This document shows, piece by piece, positions 1 to 8,035 of a stretch of DNA of 33,681 nucleotides (positions are counted from its first letter, which is position 1; every line of letters begins with the position of its first letter). This DNA is from Nitrospirota bacterium. GTDB taxonomy: Bacteria; Nitrospirota; Thermodesulfovibrionia; UBA6902. Position numbers and translations under genes: made by a program. Under the pieces are notes generated by a model, which was given only the letters and a program-made list of their open reading frames with translations, did no database searches and had not been told where the DNA came from. The DNA is taken from the NCBI GenBank assembly GCA_003354025.1, contig PIVU01000016.1:1-33681 (forward strand), read 5' to 3'.

Positions 1-431
1 GGGCTCATCCACTGAGCATCTCTTTTGGCAAGATAGTCATTGACCGTAATTATATGGACGCCCCTGCCGTCGATGGCATTCAGGTATGTTGCAAGAGTTG
101 CCATGAGGGTTTTCCCCTCACCGGTTTTCATTTCAGATATTGTCCCCCGGTGCAGGGCTATGCCGCCTATTAGCTGCACGTCAAAATGACGCATATGCAA
201 TGTGCGCAATGATGTTTCCCTGATAACTGCAAATGCCTCCGGCAGCATGTCATCCAGGCCTTCGCCATCATTAAGCCTGTTGCGGAACTCGACTGTTTTT
301 GCCTTCAGTCCATTATCATCCAGAGCGGAAATACTCTCTTCCAGAGCATTAATCTCCTCCACAATGGACCAGATTTTCTTAATTTCTCTATCGTTTTTTG
401 TGCCGATTATTTTAGTAATAAATCCAAACAT
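1..431 (-). CDS. secA: Protein translocase subunit SecA, N-terminal part (cut by window edge)
   Basis: SecA is the ATPase motor that drives unfolded preproteins through SecYEG. The visible 143 codons start [10 protein letters not shown] and contain the typical N-terminal features: the helical start, the [10 protein letters not shown] segment, the Walker A region with MKTGEGKT at about residues 103-110, and [15 protein letters not shown], all diagnostic of SecA nucleotide-binding domain 1. The gene runs off the left edge, so about five sixths of it is missing. There is no Shine-Dalgarno sequence at a useful distance from the ATG; an extended -10 box lies just 7 nt upstream. It is divergent from the PBP1A gene with a 168 bp shared intergenic region. 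Identity is very secure; nothing can be said about the C-terminal part. Confidence 0.97.
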   Translation of the reverse strand, partial: MFGFITKIIGTKNDREIKKIWSIVEEINALEESISALDDNGLKAKTVEFRNRLNDGEGLDDMLPEAFAVIRETSLRTLHMRHFDVQLIGGIALHRGTISEMKTGEGKTLMATLATYLNAIDGRGVHIITVNDYLAKRDAQWMS

Positions 432-438
432 AGCTATT

Positions 439-447
439 ATTATACCA
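439..447 (-). promoter_or_regulatory. Extended -10 promoter element of secA
   Basis: On the minus strand the sequence reads TGG TATAAT, a TGn-extended perfect -10 hexamer (hexamer at 439-444). Seven bases separate it from the secA ATG, so the expected +1 falls on or next to the A of the start codon. No good -35 box is visible, as is common for extended -10 promoters. It implies a leaderless or nearly leaderless transcript. Confidence 0.55.
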
Positions 448-561
448 AAAACCCTTTCTATTAACTGTATGAACAAAATACTATATATCTTTACATTTTA
501 CAACCACGGCTTGACTTCTAAGGCATAATGTTGTGCATGATCATCTTTATTAATTACTAAA

Positions 562-591
562 TTGACAGTTCTCATGCAAGGCTACTATAAT
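562..591 (+). promoter_or_regulatory. Sigma70-type promoter of the PBP1A gene
   Basis: A perfect TTGACA (562-567) and a perfect TATAAT (586-591) are separated by 18 bp. The ATG at 600 follows the -10 box by only 8 nt, so transcription should start at or within a couple of bases of the start codon. There is no room for a ribosome binding site and none is seen. This is the strongest promoter match in the window. Confidence 0.75.
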
Positions 592-599
592 TTTCTCGT

Positions 600-2993
600 A
601 TGAAGGGAATTATCGGAAAAACAATTATTTTTCTATTCGTTATCTTTTCGGGCATTTTTGCCGGCGGCTATATTGCGCTCGTCCGGGGTGTGCCGCAGAT
701 TGAGGAAATCAAAGATTACGTCCCCCCTGAAGGAACAAAGGTGTATGCTGACGACGATACGCTGATAGGTGAGTTCCGAATCGAAAAAGGGGTGTATGTC
801 CCGATTTCAAAAATACCTGAATCCGTTATCAAGGCTGTTGTCGCAGTTGAAGATGCACGATTCTGGATGCATAAGGGTGTTGACTATATAGCTATAGTGC
901 GGGCCATTACCAGAGATGTACAGGCAGGCCGTATAAAAGAGGGGGCAAGCACTATTACCCAGCAGCTTGCAAAAGTAGTTTTTCTGTCCCATGAGAGGAC
1001 TGTTGTAAGAAAGCTAAAGGAAGTGATTCTGGCTTTCAGACTTGAAAAGAACCTTACAAAAGAAGAAATTATCGAGTTGTACCTTAACAAGATTTATTTC
1101 GGCCATGGAGCATACGGCATAGAGTCGGCTGCACGCTCTCATTTCGGCAAATCCGCTGCGGATCTTACACTGGCGGAGTCTGCGCTGCTCTGCGGCCTCA
1201 TCAAGGCACCAAGCAGATACTCTCCCTACAGTAATCTCGATAAAGCAAAGCAAAGACAGCGAATAGTCCTGAGGCGCATGCAGACTGTTAAGTATATTAC
1301 AAAGGAACAGGCTGATAATGCGTATGAAGAGCCGCTTTACCTGTCAAGCGCCAGACAGGAAAAGTTCAAACCTAACTACTTCCTGGAGTATGTAAGAAAA
1401 TATCTTGAAGACACCTTCGGCGTTGAGATGACCTATAAGGGCGGTTTGAAAGTATATACAACTCTGAACACTGACATACAGCGTGCTGCTGTTGACGCTC
1501 TGAAGTGGGGATTGCGAAAACTTGATAAAAGGCAGGGCTACAGAGGACCGCTCGGCCATGAGGATATTGATGTGGCCCGTGAACTCCAGGAACAAGAACC
1601 TTTCAAAAGAGTTGTGATGAAAAAAGGGGACCTCATGACTGCAACTGTATTGAAGGTCTCTGATTCAGAAGCAACAGTAAAGACACGGGGTATTATTGGA
1701 AAGCTTTATAGTAAAGATGCAAAATGGGCGAGAAAGATAATTGACTCCAAGGGCGAGTTAATCAAAAAACATTCAGCGCTTCAACTGAAGAATATCCTGA
1801 AGCCCGGAGATGTAATACATGCCAGAGTGACAGACGTAAGCAGGAGTACTCCCGTATTTAAGCTGGAACAGGAACCAGTGGTCCAGGGGGCTATTGCTTC
1901 CATTGAACCGTCGACGGGGTATATACGTGCAATTGTTGGAGGATATGATTTCAGCAAGAGCGAGTTTAACCGGGCCGTCTATGCAAAAAGACAGGCCGGA
2001 TCAGCATTTAAACCTATAATCTTTGCGGCCGCCATGGAGCATGGCTTCACGCCTGCAAGCATAATTGCTGATGAACCGCTTATATATGAAAGCAAGAAGT
2101 ATGGTGACTGGGAGCCGGAGAATTATGACCAGAAGTTTCACGGAGCTACCAGGCTCAGAGAAGCCCTGGTTCACTCGAGAAATATTGTTACCGTCAAGCT
2201 CCTTGAAGAAGTCGGAGTAAGTAAAGTGATTAAATTAGCCCGTAATATCGGCATCACAAGCAACCTTCCCCAGAACTTGACCCTCGCCCTCGGGAGCCTG
2301 AGTATCAGCCCGCTTGATATGACATCTGCCTTTTGCGTGTTTGCCCAGAAGGGTTTAAGGACTGAGCCTATTGCAATAAAGTATATCCTTGACAGAGACA
2401 GCAATGTGCTGGAAAATAACCGGCCCCAAAGAGTACAGGCAATTAGCCCCCAGGCAGCTTATTTAACTACGTCAATGCTTGAGGATGTGGTAAAAAAAGG
2501 GACAGGATGGCGTGCCAGAGCGCTGAAGCGGCCCGTTGCAGGAAAAACCGGTACAACAAATGAATATGTCGATGCATGGTTTATAGGATACACTCCCGAA
2601 CTGTCCACAAGTGTCTGGGTAGGGCATGACCATGTCAAGTCACTGGGGGATGAAGAGACCGGGTCCAGGGCAGCGGCCCCGATCTGGGTGTCCTTCATGA
2701 AAAAAGCTCTTGCTGAAATATCACCCTTTGACGGAAAAGATACCGCCGCGAAAGACAAAAAGAAATTTGTAGTACCTGACCGCATTGTAACAGCGGTCAT
2801 TGATCCGCTGACCGGACTTTTAGCTACCAATGAATCTAAAAAAATGGTAGAATTTTTTAGTGAGGGGTCAGTTCCCACAGTTTACTCAACAGAACTGTAC
2901 AGAAACCTTCTATTAAAACAGAAGAAACAGCTGGCCAAGATCAAGAAGAAAATAAAGAAGAAGAAAAAGAAGAAGAAAAAAAACAATAATTAA
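600..2993 (+). CDS. mrcA: Class A penicillin-binding protein 1A (transglycosylase/transpeptidase)
   Basis: Bifunctional peptidoglycan synthase: the GT51 domain polymerises lipid II into glycan strands and the transpeptidase domain cross-links stem peptides, outside the inner membrane. An N-terminal membrane anchor covers residues 7-28. GT51 motifs: EDARFWMHKG with the catalytic Glu at 84, ITQQLAK near 119-125, and the ELYLNKIYFG block near 159-168. An OB-like linker region occupies roughly 325-430. Transpeptidase motifs: SAFK (Ser468, Lys471), SRN (526-528) and KTGTT (649-653). The length of 797 aa is normal for PBP1A. The C-terminus is odd: the last ~25 residues are almost all lysine, encoded by an A/G-only tract. 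A consensus promoter sits directly at the start codon and no ribosome binding site is present. Symbols mrcA and ponA are both used for this family. Confidence 0.95.
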   Translation: MKGIIGKTIIFLFVIFSGIFAGGYIALVRGVPQIEEIKDYVPPEGTKVYADDDTLIGEFRIEKGVYVPISKIPESVIKAVVAVEDARFWMHKGVDYIAIVRAITRDVQAGRIKEGASTITQQLAKVVFLSHERTVVRKLKEVILAFRLEKNLTKEEIIELYLNKIYFGHGAYGIESAARSHFGKSAADLTLAESALLCGLIKAPSRYSPYSNLDKAKQRQRIVLRRMQTVKYITKEQADNAYEEPLYLSSARQEKFKPNYFLEYVRKYLEDTFGVEMTYKGGLKVYTTLNTDIQRAAVDALKWGLRKLDKRQGYRGPLGHEDIDVARELQEQEPFKRVVMKKGDLMTATVLKVSDSEATVKTRGIIGKLYSKDAKWARKIIDSKGELIKKHSALQLKNILKPGDVIHARVTDVSRSTPVFKLEQEPVVQGAIASIEPSTGYIRAIVGGYDFSKSEFNRAVYAKRQAGSAFKPIIFAAAMEHGFTPASIIADEPLIYESKKYGDWEPENYDQKFHGATRLREALVHSRNIVTVKLLEEVGVSKVIKLARNIGITSNLPQNLTLALGSLSISPLDMTSAFCVFAQKGLRTEPIAIKYILDRDSNVLENNRPQRVQAISPQAAYLTTSMLEDVVKKGTGWRARALKRPVAGKTGTTNEYVDAWFIGYTPELSTSVWVGHDHVKSLGDEETGSRAAAPIWVSFMKKALAEISPFDGKDTAAKDKKKFVVPDRIVTAVIDPLTGLLATNESKKMVEFFSEGSVPTVYSTELYRNLLLKQKKQLAKIKKKIKKKKKKKKKNNN

Positions 2994-3025
2994 TTAATCT
3001 GTTTCACCTGTAAATGGAGGTCATT

Positions 3026-3313
3026 ATGAAAGTAACAGTGTTGATCCTTTTGGTTTTTTCTATATTGTCTTTTTCATTATGTATCGCCGCTGAATCCCCT
3101 GTTGAGAAAGCATACAACCTGTATTACCAGGGGAAGTCAGACAAGGCCATAGAGCTCATGGAAGATTATATAAAAGACACTCCGGATGCTTCTGCATACT
3201 ATTTTCTCGGATATGTATATTATGAAAAGAACGAGATAGACAAGGCTATGGAGTTTTTTTCCAAGTCCTTTAAACTCAGATCTTTTTACAGCCCATTAGA
3301 GGAGAAACAATAG
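3026..3313 (+). CDS. Small exported TPR protein
   Basis: A 95-residue protein with a cleavable signal peptide (hydrophobic residues 2-19, likely cleavage after CIAA) followed by about two tetratricopeptide helix pairs (KAYNLYYQGKSDKAIELME and AYYFLGYVYYEKNEIDKAMEFF). TPR modules mediate protein-protein contacts, here most likely in the periplasm. The start at 3026 is preferred over the ATG at 3014 because GGAGG at 3016-3020 lies 5 nt before it. It follows the PBP1A gene closely and is probably cotranscribed, so an envelope assembly role is plausible, but this is inference. The next gene, nadB, is convergent. Confidence 0.75.
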   Translation: MKVTVLILLVFSILSFSLCIAAESPVEKAYNLYYQGKSDKAIELMEDYIKDTPDASAYYFLGYVYYEKNEIDKAMEFFSKSFKLRSFYSPLEEKQ

Positions 3314-3361
3314 TCAGTTCACTGCAAAAAAGTCCGGCACCTGACCATTTGGTAACACTAT

Positions 3362-4945
3362 TTAGTCAACCCATACAATAGAAGTATCTTTCCGGCACAG
3401 AGAATGATTTTGCCAGTCTGCCCCTTTATCCTTAAAGTCAGAACGGTAATGAGCACCAACACTGTTCTTCCTTGAATAAGCCGATTCAGTAACAATGTCT
3501 GCAACAGTCAGCATATTTTTGAACTCAAACCCCCTTCTGTCTCTAAATGCACTATCAATTAAATGCCGTTGCCTGGAGAGCCAGTTCCTGGCAGCGGTAA
3601 GAGATTTCTCACACCTTATTATGCCCACCTTGTTCCACATAATTTGCCTGAGAGAACTTCTTTTCTTATCAATGTCGAAATCAGTGTCAGCCCCGGTTAA
3701 GATTAACTTACTATCCATACTAAATTCTGATGAGTCAGGATGACCACTAATTTCTGAGGCATATGCAACAGCTCTTTTCCCGGTTCTTGCTCCATACACA
3801 AGTCCTTCAAGAAGACTGTTCGAAGCAAGACGGTTGGAACCATGAATTCCTGTGCAAGCCACCTCACCGGCAGCAAACAGTCCCTCAATACTCGTTTCAC
3901 CGTGAATGTTTGTTTTGATTCCGCCCATAATATAGTGAGCGGAAGGACATACGGGGACCATTTCTTCGGTTACGTCAATATTATATTGCAGACATGTTGT
4001 GTATATGAGAGGAAACCTCTTTTTGACAAAATCTTTTTCAAGGTGTGTTAGGTCCAGCAGCACATGTTTCGCACTTGTCTTGACCATTTCAGAAACTATT
4101 GCCCGCGTAACAGCATCCCGTGGAGCAAGTTCAGCCATTTTATGATAATTGTTCATAAAACTCTGTCCCTGAATATTCTTAAGAACAGCACCTTCTCCAC
4201 GCATGGCTTCACTAAGCAGAAACTGGGGAGCTCCGGGGAAATACAATGTCGTAGGATGAAACTGGATAAATTCCATATCCATAACCTCAGCACCTGCCCT
4301 ATATGCTATTGCCAGGCCGTCGCCTGTTGATATCATCGGATTAGTAGTCCTGGAGAATAGTTGTCCTGCTCCGCCGGTAGCCAGCAGCACAGATTTGGCA
4401 AAAACATGAATAATCTGATCGCCCCTTAAAACAACGGCCCCGACACATCGGTTATCTTTGACAAGCAGATCAAGTGTATAGGCAAAGTCATAACGTTCAA
4501 TTGTGGAATAGGAGCGGGCCTTTTTAATAAGCGCCCTCTCGATCTCTTTACCTGTTGAGTCGCCTCGTGAGTGAAGGATCCTCCTTCTCGAATGCGCGCC
4601 TTCCCTGGTATATGAAAGCTTGCTGCCGTCCTTGTCAAACTCAGCACCCCAGGACATCAGCTCAAGGATATACTCGGGGCCTTCCTCAACCATTATCTGG
4701 ACAGCTTCCTTATTGCAAAGCCCGTCACCAGCATTAATGGTGTCGTTATAGTGAATGCTGACTTCATCTTCATCGCTTAGAGCAACCGCAATTCCGCCCT
4801 GAGCATAGCCGGTAGTGCTTTCAGTGGCTTTGTCCTTTGTCAGGACCAGTACACTCCCTTTTGATGCTAGTTCAATCGCAGCTCTTAAGCCGGCAACACC
4901 GCCGCCAATAACTAGAAAATCAACGGTTTTTACGGAAGGAATCAT
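3362..4945 (-). CDS. nadB: L-aspartate oxidase
   Basis: NadB oxidises L-aspartate to iminoaspartate with FAD, the first step of de novo NAD synthesis in the cytoplasm; iminoaspartate is then used by NadA. The N-terminal dinucleotide-binding motif VIGGGVAGLRAA (residues 12-23) and the STTGYAQGGIAVA segment are typical of NadB and the related SdhA/FrdA flavoproteins. Active-site regions HTREGAHSRRRILH-type (YTREGAHSRRR) and the FIQFHPT, GEGAVL and HYIMGGI segments follow. The C-terminal helical domain is present; total length 527 aa is usual. nadA and nadC are not adjacent. A TTGACT/TAATAT promoter lies so close to the ATG that the transcript would have almost no leader. Confidence 0.93.
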   Translation of the reverse strand: MIPSVKTVDFLVIGGGVAGLRAAIELASKGSVLVLTKDKATESTTGYAQGGIAVALSDEDEVSIHYNDTINAGDGLCNKEAVQIMVEEGPEYILELMSWGAEFDKDGSKLSYTREGAHSRRRILHSRGDSTGKEIERALIKKARSYSTIERYDFAYTLDLLVKDNRCVGAVVLRGDQIIHVFAKSVLLATGGAGQLFSRTTNPMISTGDGLAIAYRAGAEVMDMEFIQFHPTTLYFPGAPQFLLSEAMRGEGAVLKNIQGQSFMNNYHKMAELAPRDAVTRAIVSEMVKTSAKHVLLDLTHLEKDFVKKRFPLIYTTCLQYNIDVTEEMVPVCPSAHYIMGGIKTNIHGETSIEGLFAAGEVACTGIHGSNRLASNSLLEGLVYGARTGKRAVAYASEISGHPDSSEFSMDSKLILTGADTDFDIDKKRSSLRQIMWNKVGIIRCEKSLTAARNWLSRQRHLIDSAFRDRRGFEFKNMLTVADIVTESAYSRKNSVGAHYRSDFKDKGADWQNHSLCRKDTSIVWVD

Positions 4946-4955
4946 GATTGTAAGA

Positions 4956-4984
4956 ATATTAATGTATTTGGATTGTTAAGTCAA
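4956..4984 (-). promoter_or_regulatory. Promoter of nadB
   Basis: Minus strand: TTGACT (4979-4984), 17 bp spacer, TAATAT (4956-4961). Ten nucleotides separate the -10 box from the ATG at 4945, leaving a predicted leader of 0-4 nt and no ribosome binding site. Confidence 0.55.
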
Positions 4985-5090
4985 TTCACTCTGGAAGTAC
5001 GATTTTTCTTGCATTTATCAGGCCGTCAGGGCATAATATACGGCTGTTTATGACGATAATCATAGATATGGTTATTAATATTTGTTATTA

Positions 5091-6467
5091 ATGAAATTAA
5101 GAATGCATATATACAAAAACAATAGGGAGACCGGCTTTGGCCGTATAGGACTAATCCTGGGCCTGCCGTTTATTGTCCTGGTCCTGGCCTTTGCTGTGTA
5201 TAAATTATTCCTAATAGATGACCCTGAGGTAAAGGGGATAGAAGCACTGGAACTCCTGTCCGCTGATAAAACAGTCACTCTTACGGGCGCTAATATAAAG
5301 AAAATAGTGATTAATATTTATAAGGATGGACAGACAATTGAATTGCTCAATGATTCCCCTGATTATTCCGACAAAACATACTCTCTGCAAATCAAACCGA
5401 AAGAGCTAAAGTTAAAAGATGGGCCAGCCGTTATAAGTATTGAGGCAAGCGCCGGTCTTTTAAAGGAAATATCCTACGAGATCAGCACATTAATAGATAC
5501 TATGCCTCCAAAACTGGATGTATTAAGGGCCCCGTCTGTTATTGAGCAGGGGAGTGCAGGGCTTGCCATCTTAAGGGTAAAAGATGCTGCATCAGTCTTC
5601 ATTAAGCTGGGGGACCTTACCTTCAAAGCATATGAAGCTGAGATAGAGGAAGATATGGAGAACGACTTTGATAACACAGAGGAAGATACAGGCCGGCCCC
5701 GTAAGGCGCTGCTGCCTACTTATTATGCATTCTTCCCTGTTCCTCACGATACTGAAACAGCAGGTACATACTATGCAATTGCCGAAGACACTGCGGGAAA
5801 TCAGAAAGTTAAATCTCTTCCGACAAGAATGAAACTGAAGAAATATCGGACGTCCCGTATAACAGTTGATGACGAATTTATTAATACGGTAGTAGCACCT
5901 TTGCTCAACAAAACCGATATAGAAGACCCTGCCGGAGCTTTCAAAGAAGTCAATGAGGACTGGAGAAGAGAAAGTCGCCATAAAATAATGGAAATTGCTA
6001 ATGAGGCAGAGTCAAAAGTGCTGTGGGAAGACCGTTTTTTACAAATGAGAAACAGCAAGGTTATGGCAACATACGGTGACCGGAGAGAATATATATACGA
6101 TGGTGAAGTCATAAGTAAAAGTGCCCACCTTGGATATGACCTTGCATCATATGCAAATGCTCCCTTTGAGGCCGCTAACACAGGCATTATCAAATATGCC
6201 GGTGATCTCAGTATATACGGCAAAACGGTAATCATAGACCACGGACTAGGTTTAATGAGCATTTACGGCCACTTATCAGGAATCAACGTAGAAGTGGGAG
6301 ATGCTGTAAAAAAGGGTGATATAATTGGAAACACAGGCTCTTCCGGTTTGGCCGGGGGAGATCATCTCCACTTTGGAGTACTGGTCAACGGATATGAAGT
6401 ATCTCCTTTGTACTGGTGGGATTCAAAATGGCTGGATGTTAACATGCTGGACTATTTAAGTTATTGA
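5091..6467 (+). CDS. Membrane-anchored M23 family metallopeptidase (LytM/DppM-type)
   Basis: A 458-residue protein with one N-terminal transmembrane helix (about residues 18-37), a long periplasmic region of about 260 residues without a recognised fold, and a C-terminal M23 (lysostaphin/LytM) domain. Zinc ligands expected for the family are all present: HLGYD, and HLHF near the C-terminus, with the conserved YGKTVIIDHGLGLMSIYGHL core between them. Family members cut peptide cross-bridges of peptidoglycan or, when degenerate, activate amidases; the intact ligands argue for activity. The ATG at 5091 is chosen over an upstream TTG (5082); an alternative ATG is at 5103. No ribosome binding site is visible; a weak ATGACG/TATTAA promoter at 5050-5078 would give a very short leader. 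Confidence 0.85.
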   Translation: MKLRMHIYKNNRETGFGRIGLILGLPFIVLVLAFAVYKLFLIDDPEVKGIEALELLSADKTVTLTGANIKKIVINIYKDGQTIELLNDSPDYSDKTYSLQIKPKELKLKDGPAVISIEASAGLLKEISYEISTLIDTMPPKLDVLRAPSVIEQGSAGLAILRVKDAASVFIKLGDLTFKAYEAEIEEDMENDFDNTEEDTGRPRKALLPTYYAFFPVPHDTETAGTYYAIAEDTAGNQKVKSLPTRMKLKKYRTSRITVDDEFINTVVAPLLNKTDIEDPAGAFKEVNEDWRRESRHKIMEIANEAESKVLWEDRFLQMRNSKVMATYGDRREYIYDGEVISKSAHLGYDLASYANAPFEAANTGIIKYAGDLSIYGKTVIIDHGLGLMSIYGHLSGINVEVGDAVKKGDIIGNTGSSGLAGGDHLHFGVLVNGYEVSPLYWWDSKWLDVNMLDYLSY

Positions 6468-6537
6468 AAAAAAGGATAGACAAAATATTCGATAGAATAT
6501 ACAATCATAAAATCAAAAAAAGAGGTGTTAGCGAATT

Positions 6538-6816
6538 ATGGATCGTCAGGTAAAAAAATCAGAAGTACCATCATATGAAATTGTTGAGGAAAAGATAAAA
6601 GAGATCGACGGATCGATTATCGTATTCCGCATATTCTACATATTCATGCAGATAGTATATAAATTTCAGCTCATTAAAAATGACAAGCTTTGCACAATTG
6701 AAATCCCCAGAAAGCTGCTTGAAGGATTGAAAGGCAGAAACGGGATTTTGGAAGATGAACTGAACAGGATCCTGGAAGCTTATCTTGTACAGACTGACTG
6801 CTGGAATAAAGTATAG
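6538..6816 (+). CDS. Small protein of unknown function
   Basis: A 92-residue soluble protein, not recognised. It has a charged N-terminus, a hydrophobic/aromatic stretch (IIVFRIFYIFMQIVYKF, about residues 22-38) and an amphipathic helical C-terminal half (PRKLLEGLKGRNG... LNRILEAYL). An AGAGGTG ribosome binding site lies at 6521-6527, 10 nt before the ATG. The stop codon TAG (6814-6816) is the first three bases of a 43 bp repeat that recurs at 9508, so the original 3' end may have been replaced by an insertion or recombination event. It is followed by the decayed IS91-type island. Confidence 0.6.
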   Translation: MDRQVKKSEVPSYEIVEEKIKEIDGSIIVFRIFYIFMQIVYKFQLIKNDKLCTIEIPRKLLEGLKGRNGILEDELNRILEAYLVQTDCWNKV

Positions 6817-6856
6817 TTGATAAGAAATCGCTTTTTAAGCCTGTTTTTAATTTAAC
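6814..6856. repeat. 43 bp repeat, copy 1
   Basis: This 43 bp stretch is identical to 9508-9550. It begins at the stop codon of the preceding gene. On the minus strand both copies can encode the peptide SVKLKTGLKSDFLST, after which the two copies diverge, so they look like fragments of one formerly coding or mobile sequence. Confidence 0.8.
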
Positions 6857-6898
6857 GGAAAAATGCTGATCCAGCAAGATTTTTTTGTATTTTTCGAC

Positions 6899-6923
6899 CT
6901 TCTCGGAATCGAGTCGTACCGAC
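6899..6923. repeat. 25 bp repeat with two mini-hairpins, copy 1
   Basis: Identical to 7132-7156. The unit holds two adjacent small inverted repeats, CTCG-gaat-CGAG and GTCG-tac-CGAC, like the paired hairpins of REP elements. On the minus strand it can be read as SVRLDSEK in both copies. Confidence 0.65.
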
Positions 6924-6960
6924 CTGAAAATCATGGTGACATTTAGGATAAAATTTGCAG

Positions 6961-6991
6961 TAAGGCCTGCCTGCGGAGCAGGCAGGCCTTA
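6961..6991. repeat. Perfect 14 bp inverted repeat with 3 nt loop
   Basis: Left arm 6961-6974 (TAAGGCCTGCCTGC), loop GGA, right arm 6978-6991. It lies in the last codons of the transposase pseudogene (read as ACLLRRQALLQ), close to where an IS91 element would carry its terminal hairpin. It could equally be an independent palindromic repeat inserted in the gene. There is no T-run after it on either strand. Confidence 0.8.
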
Positions 6992-7131
6992 ATATTTGCA
7001 GGAACTTCCTGTTTCATAGTCTGTTTTAAGTCATGCCAGGACATACCTACTACCGACGCCTCTGTTATAAAACTGATTATCTTCATCTCCCCGCCACACT
7101 TCGGACACTCCAGCGGATCTACCTCCCATAT

Positions 7132-7156
7132 CTTCTCGGAATCGAGTCGTACCGAC
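7132..7156. repeat. 25 bp repeat with two mini-hairpins, copy 2
   Basis: Exact copy of 6899-6923, inside the transposase pseudogene just before the WEVDPLECPKC block, where other IS91 transposases have no such segment that I recall. An in-frame insertion of a small repeat is possible. Confidence 0.6.
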
Positions 7157-7809
7157 TTGATACATTCTCTCCACGTCTTTGACGGTATCCGCTTCGGCTC
7201 ATATTCAGACACGTCAATTATCTCTACGTCCGCATCATGTTCTAACTGCTCATCTCCCATCCTTACCATCCCCTGCTTCAGACGCATTCCCCTGGACTTG
7301 TTTTAGTACCATCCGTAATATCGAACCATCTGAAACGATTAAATTTCCTCAAGGGGTTTTAAGTCACTCTTTGGCACTACATAAAACGTCCCGTTTTTAT
7401 TAAACAGCCCGTCTGTGACAATTGCGTGAAGGTGAGGATGAAATTTCTCAGGATAATTCCCAAACGTATGAATTGTCATTACAAGTCCGGGAATACCGGT
7501 TTTCAATCCAGTAGCATTTCTCAAGAAAACAAGAAGGCTCTCATGGGCACAGCGGCAAAGCTTTGATAGTAAACCTCTGTTATGTTTGAAGTACTCACGG
7601 AGCATTACAGGTATGGTAAATACATACTGCCGCTGGGGAACCGGATACAAGACATTTTCTTTCAGCAGTTCACCAAAGTGTATGACCTTTTTGGCATGGC
7701 AGGATGGACAGAACCAACGGCCCTTGCAACTAAATGAAAGCAGGTACTCATGCCCACAATCAGCACATCATACCCTGGCAAATCCCTCTTTAAGATCGCC
7801 ACATCTTAA

Positions 7810-8004
7810 TTATTCATAGACCAATTCTTCGACAATGGGGCGGCAATGGGAACCTTTGGAACAATATATGATATAGGCCATACATCAGGGCCCATACTCG
7901 CCGGAATTTTAATAGCACAACTTGATTATTTATATGCCTTCTGGATTATGAGTGCCATACTGTTAACGTCTATTCCCGTATTCATGGTCGGAGTGAAAGT
8001 GTAA
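7810..8004 (+). pseudogene. 3' stump of an MFS transporter gene
   Basis: The frame ending at TAA 8002-8004 encodes GAAMGTFGTIYDIGHTSGP, then ILAGILIAQ, then YLYAFWIMSAILLTSIPVFMVG: the last two transmembrane helices of a major facilitator superfamily transporter. The frame opens only after a stop at 7807-7809, and the remaining ~330 residues of a normal transporter are absent. The truncation coincides with the outer edge of the IS91-type pseudogene, so insertion or one-ended transposition probably removed the rest. Substrate cannot be inferred. Confidence 0.75.
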
Positions 8005-8035
8005 CGTCGTCCAAAGAGAATTATGAAGGGTCTGC

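Larger units (their letters stand above)
6943..7809 (-). pseudogene. IS91-family transposase pseudogene
   Basis: Reading one minus-strand frame from 7809 down to 6943 gives recognisable IS91/IS801-type transposase blocks: a cysteine-rich zinc-binding start (LRCGDLKEGFARV, then CADCGHEY and FCPSCHAKKVIHFGELL), the VPQRQYVFTIPVMLR block, the HUH-type catalytic segment VMTIHTFGNYPEKFHPHLHAI, then QMVRYYGWY and the C-terminal ECPKCGGEMKIISFI. The frame is broken by a TGA in the zinc region (a CGA in relatives), by a TAA after LKPLEEI and by another TAA after YYGWY. Roughly 100 or more codons between the second and third blocks are deleted, because LEEI runs straight into FQMVRYYG. Family transposases rolling-circle transpose using tyrosines in the missing part. 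The element is therefore dead. It sits directly against a truncated transporter gene. Confidence 0.88.

Noticed and set aside
6485-6500. ATATTC-gata-GAATAT hairpin as terminator of the M23 peptidase gene
   Set aside because: Six A/T-rich pairs without a T-run; too weak to call a terminator.
7740-7809. In-frame TGA in the transposase zinc region as a second selenocysteine site
   Set aside because: The TGA replaces an Arg codon (CGA in relatives), not a Cys, and the gene has other stops and a deletion; it is ordinary decay.
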